DNA of 64,000 nt from Protea cynaroides (lineage: Eukaryota > Streptophyta > Magnoliopsida > Proteales > Proteaceae), in the NCBI GenBank assembly GCA_028583415.1, contig CM053272.1, forward strand, positions 47,348,685 to 47,412,684. The letters are read 5' to 3'. The position numbers and the translations under genes were made by a program. The notes under the pieces were generated by a model. The model had not been told where the DNA came from. It saw only the letters and a program-made list of their open reading frames with translations, and did not search any database. Positions 11,752-23,975 of the stretch are shown here, piece by piece. The stretch's first letter is position 1, and the number at the start of each line of letters is the position of its first letter.

Positions 11752-13996
11752 TGTAAGACCCGTATCAAACTAACCCGGTCTTACCACCTTGAATCAGGTT
11801 TACCCATCATGGTCGAGCCAAATGGACCAAGGGCGTGAAGGAGATCGTGATCCCAGGTATCAAATCGACCCAAAAACACTTAAATTAAGGGGAGGGTCGC
11901 ATACCCAGCAAGGGAGGGTCGGACCCCCCAAGACAGAAAGTCAGACCCCCTGTTTTACAGAGGGGGTTGGACACTTTAGGAGTTAGGGGTCGACGGGATC
12001 ATCGACCCCCAATTGCCGCCAGAAACAGAAATTAGGAATGTTTCCTAATTTCGATTGGACTCTTTCCTAAACTCAATGAGACTTATTTTAGGAGTTTCTA
12101 CTCTATAAATAGGACGTCCCTAAGCCTCTTTCACTCCTTTTACAACCCTAATTGAATTAAGAGAAAGAGAAGAGAAGGAAGAGAAGAAGAAGAGAAGCAA
12201 GGAAGAGAAGAAAGCAAAAAGGAGAAGAGTTTCAGAGAAGGAGTATTATTCTCAGGTATGGATACTAATTCCATGAGTTTCTACAGACCTTAGGTTAGGT
12301 AATGATGAGAGTATGATCTCGAAGAGTCCCAAACCATCAACCATGGTTAGGTTTTCATGGAAAATCATTGAGGAATTCATGAAAGCTATATAGGTGAATG
12401 ATTCATGGTTTTAGACCATAGAATGTGTGTAGAATGGACTTTAGGAGCAAGCCATAGGACCCCAAACACGAAAAATGGACTGAAAGGAAGAAAATTGATC
12501 AAAACCCACAGGGGGTCACACAGGGGGTCGATGGCCAATCGACCCTACCAGACCCTGAACATCGACCCCCAGTGTTCGGGAAGTCCAGAATAGGGGTGGT
12601 CGCACCAGGGGTCGATCATGACTCTGACCCTATCTCCGACCTCCAGTTAACAGCATGGTTTTTAAATTCAGAATTAATTCTAATTAAATTCTATCGACTT
12701 TATTAGGTCTTCTAGCAATATAATAACATTATAAATGTGATTCTAAAGCTTGGAAGAGGATCTATTAACAAGCTAAGGTGAGGGAACAAGACCTAAACTA
12801 ACTGGTTAATAATAAACTGTTTTATTTCTTGAGTCCAATGCCATATTGATTCCATGCGTGTATGCTTGTATGTGCATTCAACATGTCATCCAATATTTCT
12901 ATTAATTGTTCATGCATATTTACTTTATTGTTTATAACATGATGATGGTGATGATGATAGGAATAGGCATGTAAATGTTTGTGTTTGGCCAGTGTATATG
13001 GTACGAGTAGGGATGGTATCAACCGGTACAGCCATGACCGTTCTTCATGGGGTGTATATTGTGCCATGGTCTACTCAAGTCATGTCCACTGATGTCGTTG
13101 TATCGCCATTACCTTAGCAGAACTATTGCGACGTAGGGCATCAAGGAGGGTCTCGGTCTTTGAGTCCTATACTCTACCAGGGGGCCTTAGCTCTATCTCT
13201 ACGGGTGCTCTGAGGGATGCTGGGGTGAGGCCTTGGATACACTGTTTGACATTAGGATTGGTTAGTAGCGAGCCCCGTTTGCAACCCTAGCCATCAGGGG
13301 TTTATTTATTGGTATGGAGTTATGCATCGATAAACGTGACCTTCGTTGTACAATGTTCATTGTGGGTGCTGTGGGCGACGGTGAGAGGTTCATCGGGCAT
13401 ATCTACACTCTCGCTCATAGAGGTGTGGCGGCCACCTATCCTTTCTATAGCACAGTGCAAACGTAAAACCATACCAAAGATATGAATTGAATCGCATGCA
13501 TATGTATTGTTGCATTGTTTTGTTTGCTCACTGAGCCGTGATGTGTGCTCACCCTTTTAACGTCGAATATTTTTAGTTGATGATGCAGGTACGACTATTG
13601 AAGATTATGTAAATGCTCCAGTGTACGGGAACGTGGCGGCGATGGAAGTGGAAGAGGAAGTGGATACACATGACTCCTCTTGCGAATGCAACTCATGTGC
13701 ATTCGATTATATATTTTCCTAGTTTTCTTTATTTGCATTTATTAAGGACTTGTATTTGATATTTATTTATCTCTCAGTTGATATAGAATAATTTGCTATT
13801 TAAATATTAATATCACAGTAGATTCTCAGTTCATTTTATTATAAGACTTCTGCTATTGTGTATTTACTCTGATTATGAATATGGATGTATGGGGTTTAGA
13901 TAAAACGGATATAGCCTACTCGAGATCCTGGTTGAACCGTTGATTTGTTAGCGGTTCATCACACTATTCTGAATAGAGCGGAATTGGGGTGTGACA
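11752..13996 (+). mobile_element. Solo LTR C, inserted in solo LTR B
   Basis: 2,245 bp from TGTAAGACCCGTATC to GGTGTGACA, flanked by the 5-bp duplication ATCAT (11747-11751 and 13997-14001). The undisturbed site ('gaggaaatcatggtaggc') is seen in other LTRs of the family, for example at about 45607. It has a TATAAATAGG promoter-like box near 12103 and GGGTCG clusters at about 11895-12010 and 12510-12650. It is more diverged from A, B and E than they are from each other. Confidence 0.93.
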
Positions 13997-14260
13997 ATCA
14001 TGGTAGGCAAAGTAAGGAAGAAACCTAGAGTTTTAAGCCATAGAACAAGCATAGAATGGTTGTGGAAGTAAGCCATAGGACCCAAACATGAAAGAATGGA
14101 CTGTAGGGTGAAATTCTCGACTCAAACCACGGGGGATCGCACGAGGGGTCGATTGGGAATCGACCCTACCAGACCACAGGATCAACCCCCAGCATTCGGG
14201 AAGTCCAGGGATGCGGTGGTCGCACCCAGGGTCGATGGAACATCCGACCCTGGCATCGAC

Positions 14261-16590
14261 TGTCACACCCCAATTCCGTACTATTCAGAACGGTGTGATG
14301 AACCGCTAATACACTAACGGTTCAACCAGGATCTCTAATAGATTGTGTCCTGATAAACTAAACCATACACATCTACAACCATAATCAGAATAAATACACA
14401 ATAGCGGAAGTCTTAATATTAAATGAACTGAGGAATCTAACTGTGATAATCATAAATAAAATATCAAATTATGTTGTATCAACCGAGACATAAGTAAATA
14501 AAATATCAAATTATATTTCCTTAATAGTTCAAATAAAAATTTAATAAAAAACGCATGAATTGTACTCACATGAGGAGTCATGCGTCTCCACTATGTCTTC
14601 AGCCTCCATCGCAGCAACGTACCCGTACACAGAAGCATTCATATAATCTTCCACGGTTGTACCTGCATCATCAACTAAAAATATTAGACATCGAAAGGGT
14701 GAGCACACATCACGGCTCACTGAGCAAACAAAATAATGCAACAAACATATGCATGCATTCAATTCATATATGTGGTCTGGTATATAAGTTTGCAATGTGC
14801 TATAGAAAGTTTCGGTGTCCCTCTCACCTCTATACACGAGTGTGTGAAGCCGCCCAAAGGTTAACGTATATTTTCATCCCACATGCACCCACTATGGAAT
14901 AAAGATAGAGCTAAAGTGCTTAGGACCACACCGCATCACACTTCCCCTGATACTTTACCCATACCAACATGTAAGCCCCTGCTGGCTAGAGCTTACAAAA
15001 TAAGCTCACAACTAACCAATCCTAATGTCAAACAGTGTACCTAAGACCTCACCCCAACATCCCTCAATACGTCCATAGAGATAGAGCTAAGGCCCCCGAC
15101 AGAGTCGAAGACTACACGGTCCGAGACCACCTCACCTGATACCCTACAACGTAACAGTTCTGCTAAGGTAACGGGGATACGACGATGTTAGTGGACAAGA
15201 CTTGAGTAGAGATAGAGCTAGAGTCTAGTGACCAGGCTAAACCACAATGTCACGTCTCCCCTGATGCTCCGCTCGCATCAAGCACACTAACCACACACAT
15301 ACATTCACATGTCTATTCTTAGCATCATCATCATCATCATGTTATAAATAAAATAGAATTAAATATGCATGAACATTAATAGCAGGAATATTGGATGACA
15401 TGTTGAATGCACATTACAAGCATACACGCATAGAATTAGTCATGGCATTGTACTCAAGAAAATAAAAATAGTTTATTATTAGCCAATTAGTTTAGGTCTT
15501 GTTCCCTCACCTTTGCTTGAGTGTAGATCCTCTTTCAAGCTTTAAGAATCACTTTTATATCAATAGGAGAACCTAACAAGTCGATAGATTTTAGTTAGAA
15601 GATATTCCGACAATTTTAGGCTTGCTGTTAAGCGAGGGTCGCAGGGTGGGTCGCAGGCATGGTAGCAATTTTCTGCGACCCCCAGGGGTAGGGTCGATGC
15701 CTGGGTCAGAGGTTCCATCGACCCTGGGTGCGACCACCGCATCCCTGGACTTCCCAAATATTGGGGGTCGATCCTGTGGTCTGGTAGGGTCGATTCCCAA
15801 TCGACCCCACGTGCGACCCCCCGTGGTTTAAGTCGAGAATTTCATCCTACAGTCCATTCTTTCATGTTTGGGTCATATGGCTTACTTCCACAATCCATTC
15901 TATGCTTGTTATATAGCTGAAAACTCTAGGTTTCTTCCTTACTTTGCCTACCATGATTTCCTCCATGGATTTCATTGAAATCCTCCCATGGATGGATGAT
16001 TTGGGTTTCTCCTAAGTCATACCCTCTTCATGAACTATTCTAAGGTCTTAAATCATTAATGGAAACATACTCATACCTTAGGTTTGCTGAGATTCAGAGG
16101 TTTCTCTGAATTCTTCTCTTTATTCTTCTTCTCCAACTTTCCTTCTCTTCTCCTTCTCTTTTCTTTCTCTCACTTTCAATTAGGGTTTCAAAAGGAGTGA
16201 AAGAGGCTTAGGGACGTCTTATTTATAGAGGAGAACCTTCCAAAATAAGTTTCATTGAGATTAGAAAAGAATCCCCTTGAAATTTGGAAAATTTTCTATT
16301 TACGGTTTCTATCGACAAAGAGGGGGTCGATGAGGGGGTCAGAGATCCCGTCGACCCTCAGGTCTAAATTGTCCGACCCCCGGTTAAAATTTCAGGGGTC
16401 TGACTTCCTAATGAGGGGGGTCCGACCCTGCCTATCTGGGTATGTGACCTGCCCTCTATTTTATTATTTTTGGGTCAGTTTAATACATGGTTTCACTATT
16501 TCCTTCACGCACTTGGTCCATTTGGCTCGACCATGATAGGTAGACCTGGTACAAGGTGGTAAGACCGATTAATTCGATACGCGTCTTACA
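14261..16590 (-). repeat. 3' LTR of element A
   Basis: TGTCACACCCC.. to ..GCGTCTTACA on the plus strand. It contains an ATG/CAT trinucleotide run (about 15325-15345), GGGTCG clusters (about 15635-15825 and 16320-16450) and the complement of the TATAAATA promoter box (about 16217-16224). Confidence 0.94.
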
Positions 16591-16602
16591 ACTCCCCCCT
16601 GG
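16591..16602 (-). promoter_or_regulatory. Polypurine tract of element A
   Basis: The complement reads CCAGGGGGGAGT and directly precedes the 3' LTR TGTAAGAC. This is the plus-strand DNA priming site used in reverse transcription. Element E has the matching GCAGGGGGGAGT before its 3' LTR. Confidence 0.88.
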
Positions 16603-19600
16603 TTATAAAAATTTCATCCTCAAAATTGTACATACCTTCTGAGTCGAATAGATGAGGGTATTGCTTTCGCATAGCATTCTCTTCTTCCCATGTGATTTCT
16701 TCTATATCTCTGCTTCTCCAGGTGACCTTAACATAATAAATGTCACGGTTCCGTAGTCGTTGCATCTTTCGATTGGTGATTTCTGTTGGTGCTACTTCAA
16801 ATGTCAAATCATCAGTCAAATCAGGTAGATCTACTGTCCACACGTGCGTTGGATCTCTGACATACTTTTTCAATAAGGAGATATGAAATACATCATGCAC
16901 AGTTGACATAGATGGTGGTAGTGCTAACTGGTAAGCCACTTTTCCACGTTTAGCTAGAATCTCATATGGTCCGACATATCTCGGACTTAGTTTCCCTTTC
17001 TGTCTGAACCGTTTCAAACCTCGTATAGGTGACACTTTGAGGAATAGCTTATCACCTACGATGAATTCAAGGTCTCGGCGTCTAGTATCTGCATATTGCT
17101 TCTGATGATTTTGAGCCGTTCTTACTCTTTCCTTGATAATGTCGACTACTCGACAAGTCTCTTCAACAAATTCTGGTCCAACAATACTACGTTCTCCAAT
17201 TTCATTCCAAAACAAAGGAGTTCGACACTTCCTGCCATATAGTGCCTCATAGGGTGACATCTGTATAGTATCCTGATAGCTATTGTTATAAGCGAACTCA
17301 ATCAATGGTAACTTTTCATCCCATGATCCTTTAAAATCAATTACACAAGCTCGGAGCATGTCTTCTAGAATCTGAATGGTGCGCTCCGATTGTCCATCTG
17401 TCTGAGGATGGATTGTAGTACTGAACTTCAATGTTGTACCCATAGCCTTCTACAATCCTTCCCAAAACTTTGAAGTAAATCGTGGTTCTCTGTCGGACAC
17501 AATGCTTTCGGGTACACCGTGTAATCTGACATTGTTATCCACATACAACTTAGCTAACCTCTCCAGTGTATACTGAGGTCGTATAGCTATAAATCGAGCC
17601 ATTTTAGTCAGTCAGTCTACAATCACCCAAACTGCGTCAACTACTCGAGGAGTCAATGGTAACCCAGTGACGAAGTCCATAGTGATGCAGTCCCATTTCC
17701 ATGCTGGTTCTGGTAACGGCTGTAACAGTCCCGCTGGTCTTTGTCGTTCAGCTTTCACCTTCTGACAATTTAGGCATTGAGACACGAACTTGGCTATATC
17801 TGCTTTCATTCCTCTCTACCAATATAATTTCTTTAGGTCATGATCATTTTTGTACTTCCAGGGTGTATCGAATAGGCGGTGGTATGGGCTTCCTTCATTA
17901 GTGGGTGTCTAATGTCCAAACTTTTTATTTCAGGTACACATATTCTTCTTTTGTACTTCAGTACCCTTTCATCATCTAAGGTGAACTCAGGAATAGTCCT
18001 ACTTTTTTCGATGTCTTCTTGTACCGTTCTTAGATAAGGGCTTGATTTAATCACTGTTTTCACTTCATCAAGTATATCGGGTACAACCTTCGACGTGACG
18101 AACATATTTGCAAATCGATGGATAAACCCTTGGTTGGTTGATTCACCCGGTGCATCTATCATAAACTGTTCATTACCATAATTGAATACTTTTCCGGTAG
18201 TACACAGTGCAGCAGTGGTGCTAATCTCCCCTTGAGATTTTATCATTGCCTTTCTACTCAGCGAGTCAGCAACCACATTAGCTTTCCCCGGATGATACTG
18301 GATATCACAATCATAGTCTTTCAATAGTTTCAGCCATCTTCTTTGTCTCATATTCAACTCCTTCTGATTAAAGAGGTAAGTAAGACTCTTATGATCTGAT
18401 TTAATCTGAAATTTCTCTCCGTACAAGTAATGTCCCTATATTTTGACAGCATGTACTACTGTCGCTAATTCCAAATCATGAGTGGGATAGTTCTTCTCAT
18501 GTGCCTTCAATTGTCTTGAGGCATAAGCAATTACTTGTTCTCCTTGCATAAGTACACATCCTAATCCCAATCCTGACGCATCAGTGTACAAAATAAATGG
18601 CTGTCCTGGAATCAAAATGGTCAAGATTGGAGCAGATATCAATCTAGCCTTCAATGTTTGGAAACTCTTCTCGCATTTATCTGTCCAAACAAACTTTTTA
18701 CCCTTCTTAGTCAAACTGGTGAGAGGTACGGCAATTCGGGAAATAGTCTTCCACAAATCGTCGATAATATCCAGCTAGACCTAAGAAACTTCTAATTTCT
18801 GCAACGCTCTTCGTTGCTTCCCACTTTACAATAGCTTCGATCTTGCTAGGGTCCACTTTAATTCCTTCAGTGGATACAACATGGCCTAGGAAAGCAACTT
18901 CCTTTAGCAAAACTCACACTTTGTAAATTTGGCGTAGAGCTTCTCCTTCCGTAATCACTGCAGAGCGGCATTTAGATTCTCAATATGAGTTTCCTTGTCC
19001 TTGGAGTATACCAATATATCATCGATGAATACAATAACCGACGTATCCAACATATCGTGGAATACCCGATTCATAAGTTCCATAAAGGTTGCTAGTGCGT
19101 TCGTCAATCCAAAAGACATGACTAAAAATTTAAAATGTCCATATCTGGTCCTGAATGTTGTCTTGGGAATTTCATCGTTCTTAATCTTCAATTGATGGTA
19201 GCCTGACCGAAGATCAATCTTGGAGAACACTTTGGCACCTTGCAACTGATCGAATAGGTCATCGATCCGAGGCAATGGGTATCAATTCTTGATTGTCAGT
19301 TTATTCAGTTCTTGGTAGTCTATACACAATCGAACACTATCGTCCTTCTTCTTCACGAATAATACTAGCGCTCCCCATGGTGATATGCTAGGTCGGATGT
19401 AACCCTTGTCCAGCGGTTCTTGTAGTTGTACTTTTAATTCTTTCAGTTCAGTAGGAACCATTCGATAAGGTGCTTTAGATACTGGTGTGGCTCCGGGTAT
19501 CAGATCTATAACAAACTCTGTAGCACGGTCGGGTGGTAGTCCTGGTAGTTCTTCAGGAAATACATCTGGATAGTCACGCACGACATCAATATCCTCCATT

Positions 19601-20134
19601 CGTGGTGCTTCTTTGGTAAGATCGATCACAGATACTAGATACCCAACTGCTCCTTTCTCAAGGCACTTCCTAGCCTTTAATGCAGAGAGTATGAGCTTTC
19701 GTTTACGGGAAAGTTTGGTTCCCACAAAACTGAACTCTGTTCCTTCCTTGTCTTTAAATGTCAACTTCTTTTCGGCACAGAATAGGTTTACAGAATGCTG
19801 AGCTAACCAGTCCATTTCCAAGATGACGTCAAAGTCTGCCATCTCAAGTTGGATCAAGGTTGCATCCAAAGTCTTCTCGTCAATAAGAACTGGACATGGA
19901 CCATAAAATTTTTCTAATTCCACTTCTAATCCCATAGGCGATCGTACAAGCAGTTTGTAGTCTAAGGATTTGAGGGGTAGATTTAACTTCTTTCCAAACG
20001 ACACTGATATAAAAGAATGAGTAGCTCCTGAATCAAAGAGTACTCTGGCGGGAATGCCATTAATAGGTATGATACCTGTGATTTGTTTTGATTTAGTCTA
20101 CATGCTCACATAATGTAACACAAAATGATAAGAT
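16603..20134 (-). pseudogene. pol of element A: protease, RT, RNase H, integrase, chromodomain
   Basis: On the minus strand, in order: aspartic protease LFDSGATHSF (about 20050-20020), RT (19970-18960, with VFIDDILVY active site at about 19020), RNase H (LYTDASGLGLG, about 18600; ADSLSRKA, about 18260), integrase with zinc-binding part including CLNCQKVKAER (about 17770) and core segments ending at FHPQTDGQSERT (about 17400), then FHISLLKKYV and a C-terminal chromodomain-like segment YYVKVTWRSRDIEEITWEEE..YPHLF (about 16740-16640). The chromodomain and domain order place it among plant chromoviruses, most like the Tekay/Del lineage. Stops and frameshifts split it into at least eight ORFs, the longest 285 codons (16586-17443). 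Catalytic Asp pairs of RT are intact. Confidence 0.9.
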
Positions 20135-21411
20135 TCAGGTCATACCTGTGACCACATCAGGCGATGCGGTAGCATCCTCAGATGTAACCGCGTAAACTCT
20201 GCCTTGTTGTAGTTGCTTCTTGGGCTTAGGACACTCCCTTGCCATATGTCCCAATTGATTGCAGTTATAGCATTTTAACTCTTCATTATTTGGCTTTTGT
20301 TGCTGTTGAGCTGCTGAAGTAATCTTGGCTGCAGCATTGAAACCTTGAGTACGGAAGGGTTTGAATACCTTGGTGTTCCCTCCATTGTAAGAATTTCCAT
20401 TTGGCCTTTTGATTCCTCTATTTTGAGCAAGGTAGCTCTCTTTCTGGCTCGACTCTATCACTCGAGTAATTTGTACAGCTTCATTGTAGATTTTTCTTTT
20501 CAAGTCCCAGAACATGTTTACGTATGCTTCCCCTAAGTCCCATGACGAACCTTCGGGTTTTTGTATCTTCCACTTGCATACTGACTGGTGCAAAGAAAAA
20601 CAGCTCCTCATAACGCTGTTGATATGCATCGACAGTCATCTGTCCCTGATATAAACTCAGGAACTCCTTTTCCGTGGAATCTCTGAAACTCCTAGGAAAA
20701 TACTTCTCAAGAATGCCTCCTTGTATATATCCCAAGTCAATTGGGTGTGCTTTGTCATCAGATACGTCCGTGTGGACTTCCACCAGTGGTGTGCATCACC
20801 TTTCAGCATGAATGTTGCACACAATACCTTTCTTCTTCATTCACTGTCATCATCGTGAAGTTTCTCTCTATCTCATCGATCCAGTGTCCTGGCCACAACG
20901 GATCAGCTGGCTTACCACTATACTCCTTGGGCTTCATCTTCAGAAAATGCTCCACCAGTCTGGAGTGGTCTAGTTGATGCGGAACATAAGCCTGATACAT
21001 AGGTGGTTGGTATTGATATCCACCTGGAGCTACTTCAGGGTTTTGCACTTGAGCTGGTATGATGAGAGTCTGAGGTGCGTGGGGTACTGTGTTACTTCCC
21101 CCTGGTACTGTGCCTGCCTGTCCTACTGGCATCTGTATCGTCTGTGCAGCTGGAAAAGTCATGCCTATGGCGGCTTGCATAGTAGCTTGTACCTGTTGTA
21201 TTTGCTGCAGCTGTTGGGCCTAATTCATTACGACTGTAGCCAGGTCTGTAGGTGGAGCTGGTAGATTTATAGGATTTGTTTGCCCATTAACTATGGATGG
21301 TGCCGTGTTCGGATTCTCCTGTGTTTCAGGGTGTATATGGCTGTCTTCCCCTACAGGTGGGGGTGGTGGAATAGAGTTACGACTTTGTCGGGTCACTTTG
21401 CGTCTAGCCAT
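20135..21411 (-). pseudogene. gag of element A
   Basis: It starts MARRKVTRQSRNSIPPPPP at 21411. A Gln/Pro-rich region follows, then the conserved gag core (LVEHFLKMKPKEYSG..DPLWPGHWIDEIERNF.. YLSLYQG-type segment) and a CCHC zinc knuckle CYNCNQLGHMARECPK (about 20270-20225). A TAG at about 21217 and frameshifts near 20800 and 20500 break it. Gag would form the virus-like particle that packages the element RNA. Pol follows with little spacing, as in single-polyprotein chromoviruses. Confidence 0.88.
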
Positions 21412-22374
21412 TATTTGTTCTGGTAGTGGTGATGCCTGAAAATCATAGAATACGTGAAGAAATCATTATATACTTCATTCTCTTATTTAAATCCACTAAT
21501 CAATGATATTTTCAAAAATTTCAGATCATTCTGTCAAAAATACTGTATTTTCCATCGCAGGGTCGATGGTGGGGGTCGATGGATGTCTGACCCTAGGGTA
21601 TGCTACCCTGAGAATTACTGATACTTACCGAGAGCCGAGGGTCGATGAGGGGGTCGATGGATGTCCGACCCTGGGATCGACCCCTGGTTCTCTGTCAGAT
21701 CACCGAGAGCCGAGGGTCGATGAGGGGGTCGGAGGGAGGGTCGGATGTTTTGGTCAAATTCTCCGACCCTCGGACTAAAAATTAGGTTTTTAATCCCGAT
21801 TTTGAATCCATTTCTCATTCTTTCTCCTCCTTTTCGACTCGGCTCGTCCCTCTGAGTTGCTACAGTGACAACTTTGACCCATTGGTGATTTTTGCTTCCC
21901 TTTTCGACGTCTACTCCTCTTCTACAGGTATGTTCTCTACGGTTTCATGTTTTTTGGGTTTCTTAACTAGATTTTTGCTCGTTTATATCATTTTCTTCAA
22001 ATTAAATTTTTTCTAATCGTAAAAATTTGATTTTTATTGGGGGCTTTTGTTGTTGGTGACTTAATGGACGAAAGCCCTCAAAAATATTTAAGTTTCATCG
22101 GTTGGTTATCGAGAAACTTGAAATTTCCCATTTTTGCCCTAATTTGTCGAGATTTTTGAATTTCTTGAAATTTCTTCAAATTCAATCTCTTTAGATAAAA
22201 TTTCCAACTGTATGAGTCTTACAGGATCGTTTAGAATCTATATAAGTCCTCCTGCCTACGTGTATGGGTGAAAAGTGAGGCTTTTGACCAATTTATGTCG
22301 TTATAATGTCAAAATTTTCGGGTTTCTCATCTTTACTAAGCCAGTATTTTTTTTTCTTTGTTTTTGTAGATAGT
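21412..22374. promoter_or_regulatory. Divergent leader between gag and antisense ORF, element A
   Basis: Noncoding. It holds GGGTCGATG-type boxes at 21558-21770 and, in plus sense, a clean leader intron: donor TCTACAG|GTATGT at 21927/21928 and acceptor TTTTTGTAG at 22369. The ATG lies at 22375. Conserved position and splice signals in A, D and E argue for real transcription of the antisense ORF in the ancestor. Confidence 0.6.
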
Positions 22375-23688
22375 ATGGCTCGTACCAAAGTACCCAGGGT
22401 TCATGACCCAGTCCGCTTCTGTTCTAACGAGGCTGAGGTACAGTATGCCCGCTACTCTCGTAAGAAGGTAGAGGGAGGTCACCGGGTGGACTTGACTAGC
22501 TTGGCCTTGTTTGATGTGGAGAGGGCTTTTGGTGACATGGGTTGGCTTCCTGTGATCACCTACGACGGCTGTACTCGTCCAGATTTGGTGAGACAGTTTT
22601 ATTGTAATCTCCAAGTGGTGGGGGATTACAATGATACTGAGAGGGGTCGAGAGCTCAGGATCACTAGCTACGTCAAGGGAGTCGAGGTTTCCTTTGATTA
22701 TCGACAGCTAGCGGATCTCTTGGGCATTTCATACGACGGCCCCTTGGTGTTTGCTCCCGGAGAGCCCCAGTTCTTTTCATTGGAGATGAGGGCTGAGATT
22801 GACCGTCAGATCATCAGAGAGGATCGCTGGGAGATGAAAGCGATCTACCTACGTCTAGAGCCTCGGGTGTACTATAAGATTATTCAGTACAACCTGATAC
22901 CTCAGAGTGGGCACTACGAGCGGATCTCTCAGTTGACCCAGTTCTTGTTGTACTGTATCTGCACTAGGCAGCGTGGTTGCCTCCCTTATATCATTATGTG
23001 GACGATGATCAGTGCCACATTGCCCGTCATGTTGGCAACCTGCCTTATGGATGCATGATCACTATGTTGCTTACCCGCCTGGGTGTTGACATGGTGGATG
23101 AGAAGATTCAGGAGAAATCATTTTCATCACCTCTAGATTGGGAGGCCATCTGTAAGATGGGCATGCGGGATGCTCAGGTCAGCGACGATGAGAGGAACTC
23201 TCTGGTGCGTCCACGTACTCGAGTGGAGATGGCTGACGTTGAGGCAGCAGCAGCAGCCACTGGAGCAGGGGTTCATGGGGGTGATGATGATTGTTGATGA
23301 TTGTTTGTACATGGATGTGGATTCCATACCTCCTCCATCACCTACTCATGCTCCGAGAGCTGGTCCTTCACATTCAGCTGGTCCTTTACATTCAGCTGGT
23401 CCTTCACACCCACCTTCTGATGACATGATGGGGATATTGCATGAGATTAGAGAGGCTCAACGCATGTCTGATCTAAGGATGGGAGAGCTTCTAGATGCTT
23501 AGCGCATGTTGGATCTGAGGATGGGAGAGCTTCTAGATGCTCAGCGCGCGACTGATCAGCGGGTGGCTGATCTCACAGCTAGTCTTCAGACGACCCAGAC
23601 TCAGATAGCTTGGTTGACTAGAGTCTATGCTGAGGATTATGACAGAGATCGCGAGGCACCGCCTCCCCCATCATCTCCAGCTTCCTGA
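22375..23688 (+). pseudogene. Antisense ORF (aORF) of element A
   Basis: It starts MARTKVPRVHDPVRFCSNEA. The core 'putative plant transposon protein'-like domain includes AFGDMGWLPVITYDGCTRPDLVRQFYCNLQ, RELRITSYVKGVEVSF, LADLLGISYDGPLV and IIQYNLIPQSGHYERISQLTQFLLYCICTRQ (split here for length). An Ala-rich linker, a His/Ser/Pro segment and 14-residue repeats (RMSDLRMGELLDA.., twice, plus a variant) follow, ending APPPPSSPAS at TGA 23688. The full reading needs about 437 codons. A one-base loss near 23025 and a compensating shift near 23290 (in a GATGATGATTGTTGATGATTG duplication) disturb the frame, and a repeat codon is TAG at about 23500. It lies opposite to gag-pol and upstream of gag. Function unknown; nuclear or particle roles are guesses. 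Confidence 0.82.
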
Positions 23689-23958
23689 TGTATTCTTTTT
23701 TTTTTCTTTTTGTACTTCAGAGTAACTGTCTGAGTTGTGGACTGTACTCTGCTTTAGACTTGTATATATATACGTTTGTTCTTCCTTTGAGTGTATATAA
23801 TTTTGTTTCTCATTTAATAGATGTATTATTTTCTTTCAATTTTTGTCTCAAACAACACAGATGCTTATAGTGTGTTATTATTACAGCTTCTAAATTTTTA
23901 TCCTATCTCAGTTCACAAACTTTTGTGGTAGTATACTAGTTTACAAGACAGGGACTGA

Positions 23959-23975
23959 GGGCTCTGATACTAAGT
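23959..23975 (-). promoter_or_regulatory. Primer-binding site of element A
   Basis: Just inside the 5' LTR; the complement reads TTAGTATCAGAGC. It matches the plant initiator-methionine tRNA 3' end complement (TGGTATCAGAGC) except for one change. E and D have TTGGTATCAAAGC and TTGGTATCAGAGC at the same spot. Confidence 0.85.

Noticed and set aside
14096..14317. Recurrent ORFs of 60-90 codons (14033-14317, 15560-15831, 25288-25497, 55420-55694) with conserved Arg/Pro-rich peptides
   Set aside because: They are both-strand translations of the GGGTCG box clusters in LTRs; the conservation is that of the LTR DNA, and open frames exist on several frames at once.
14541..14902. LTR ORFs repeated at 24352, 27086, 28380, 46687 and 56395
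   Set aside because: Found in every LTR near the GTGTGACA side on both strands, without a common frame or start; more likely LTR sequence than a gene.
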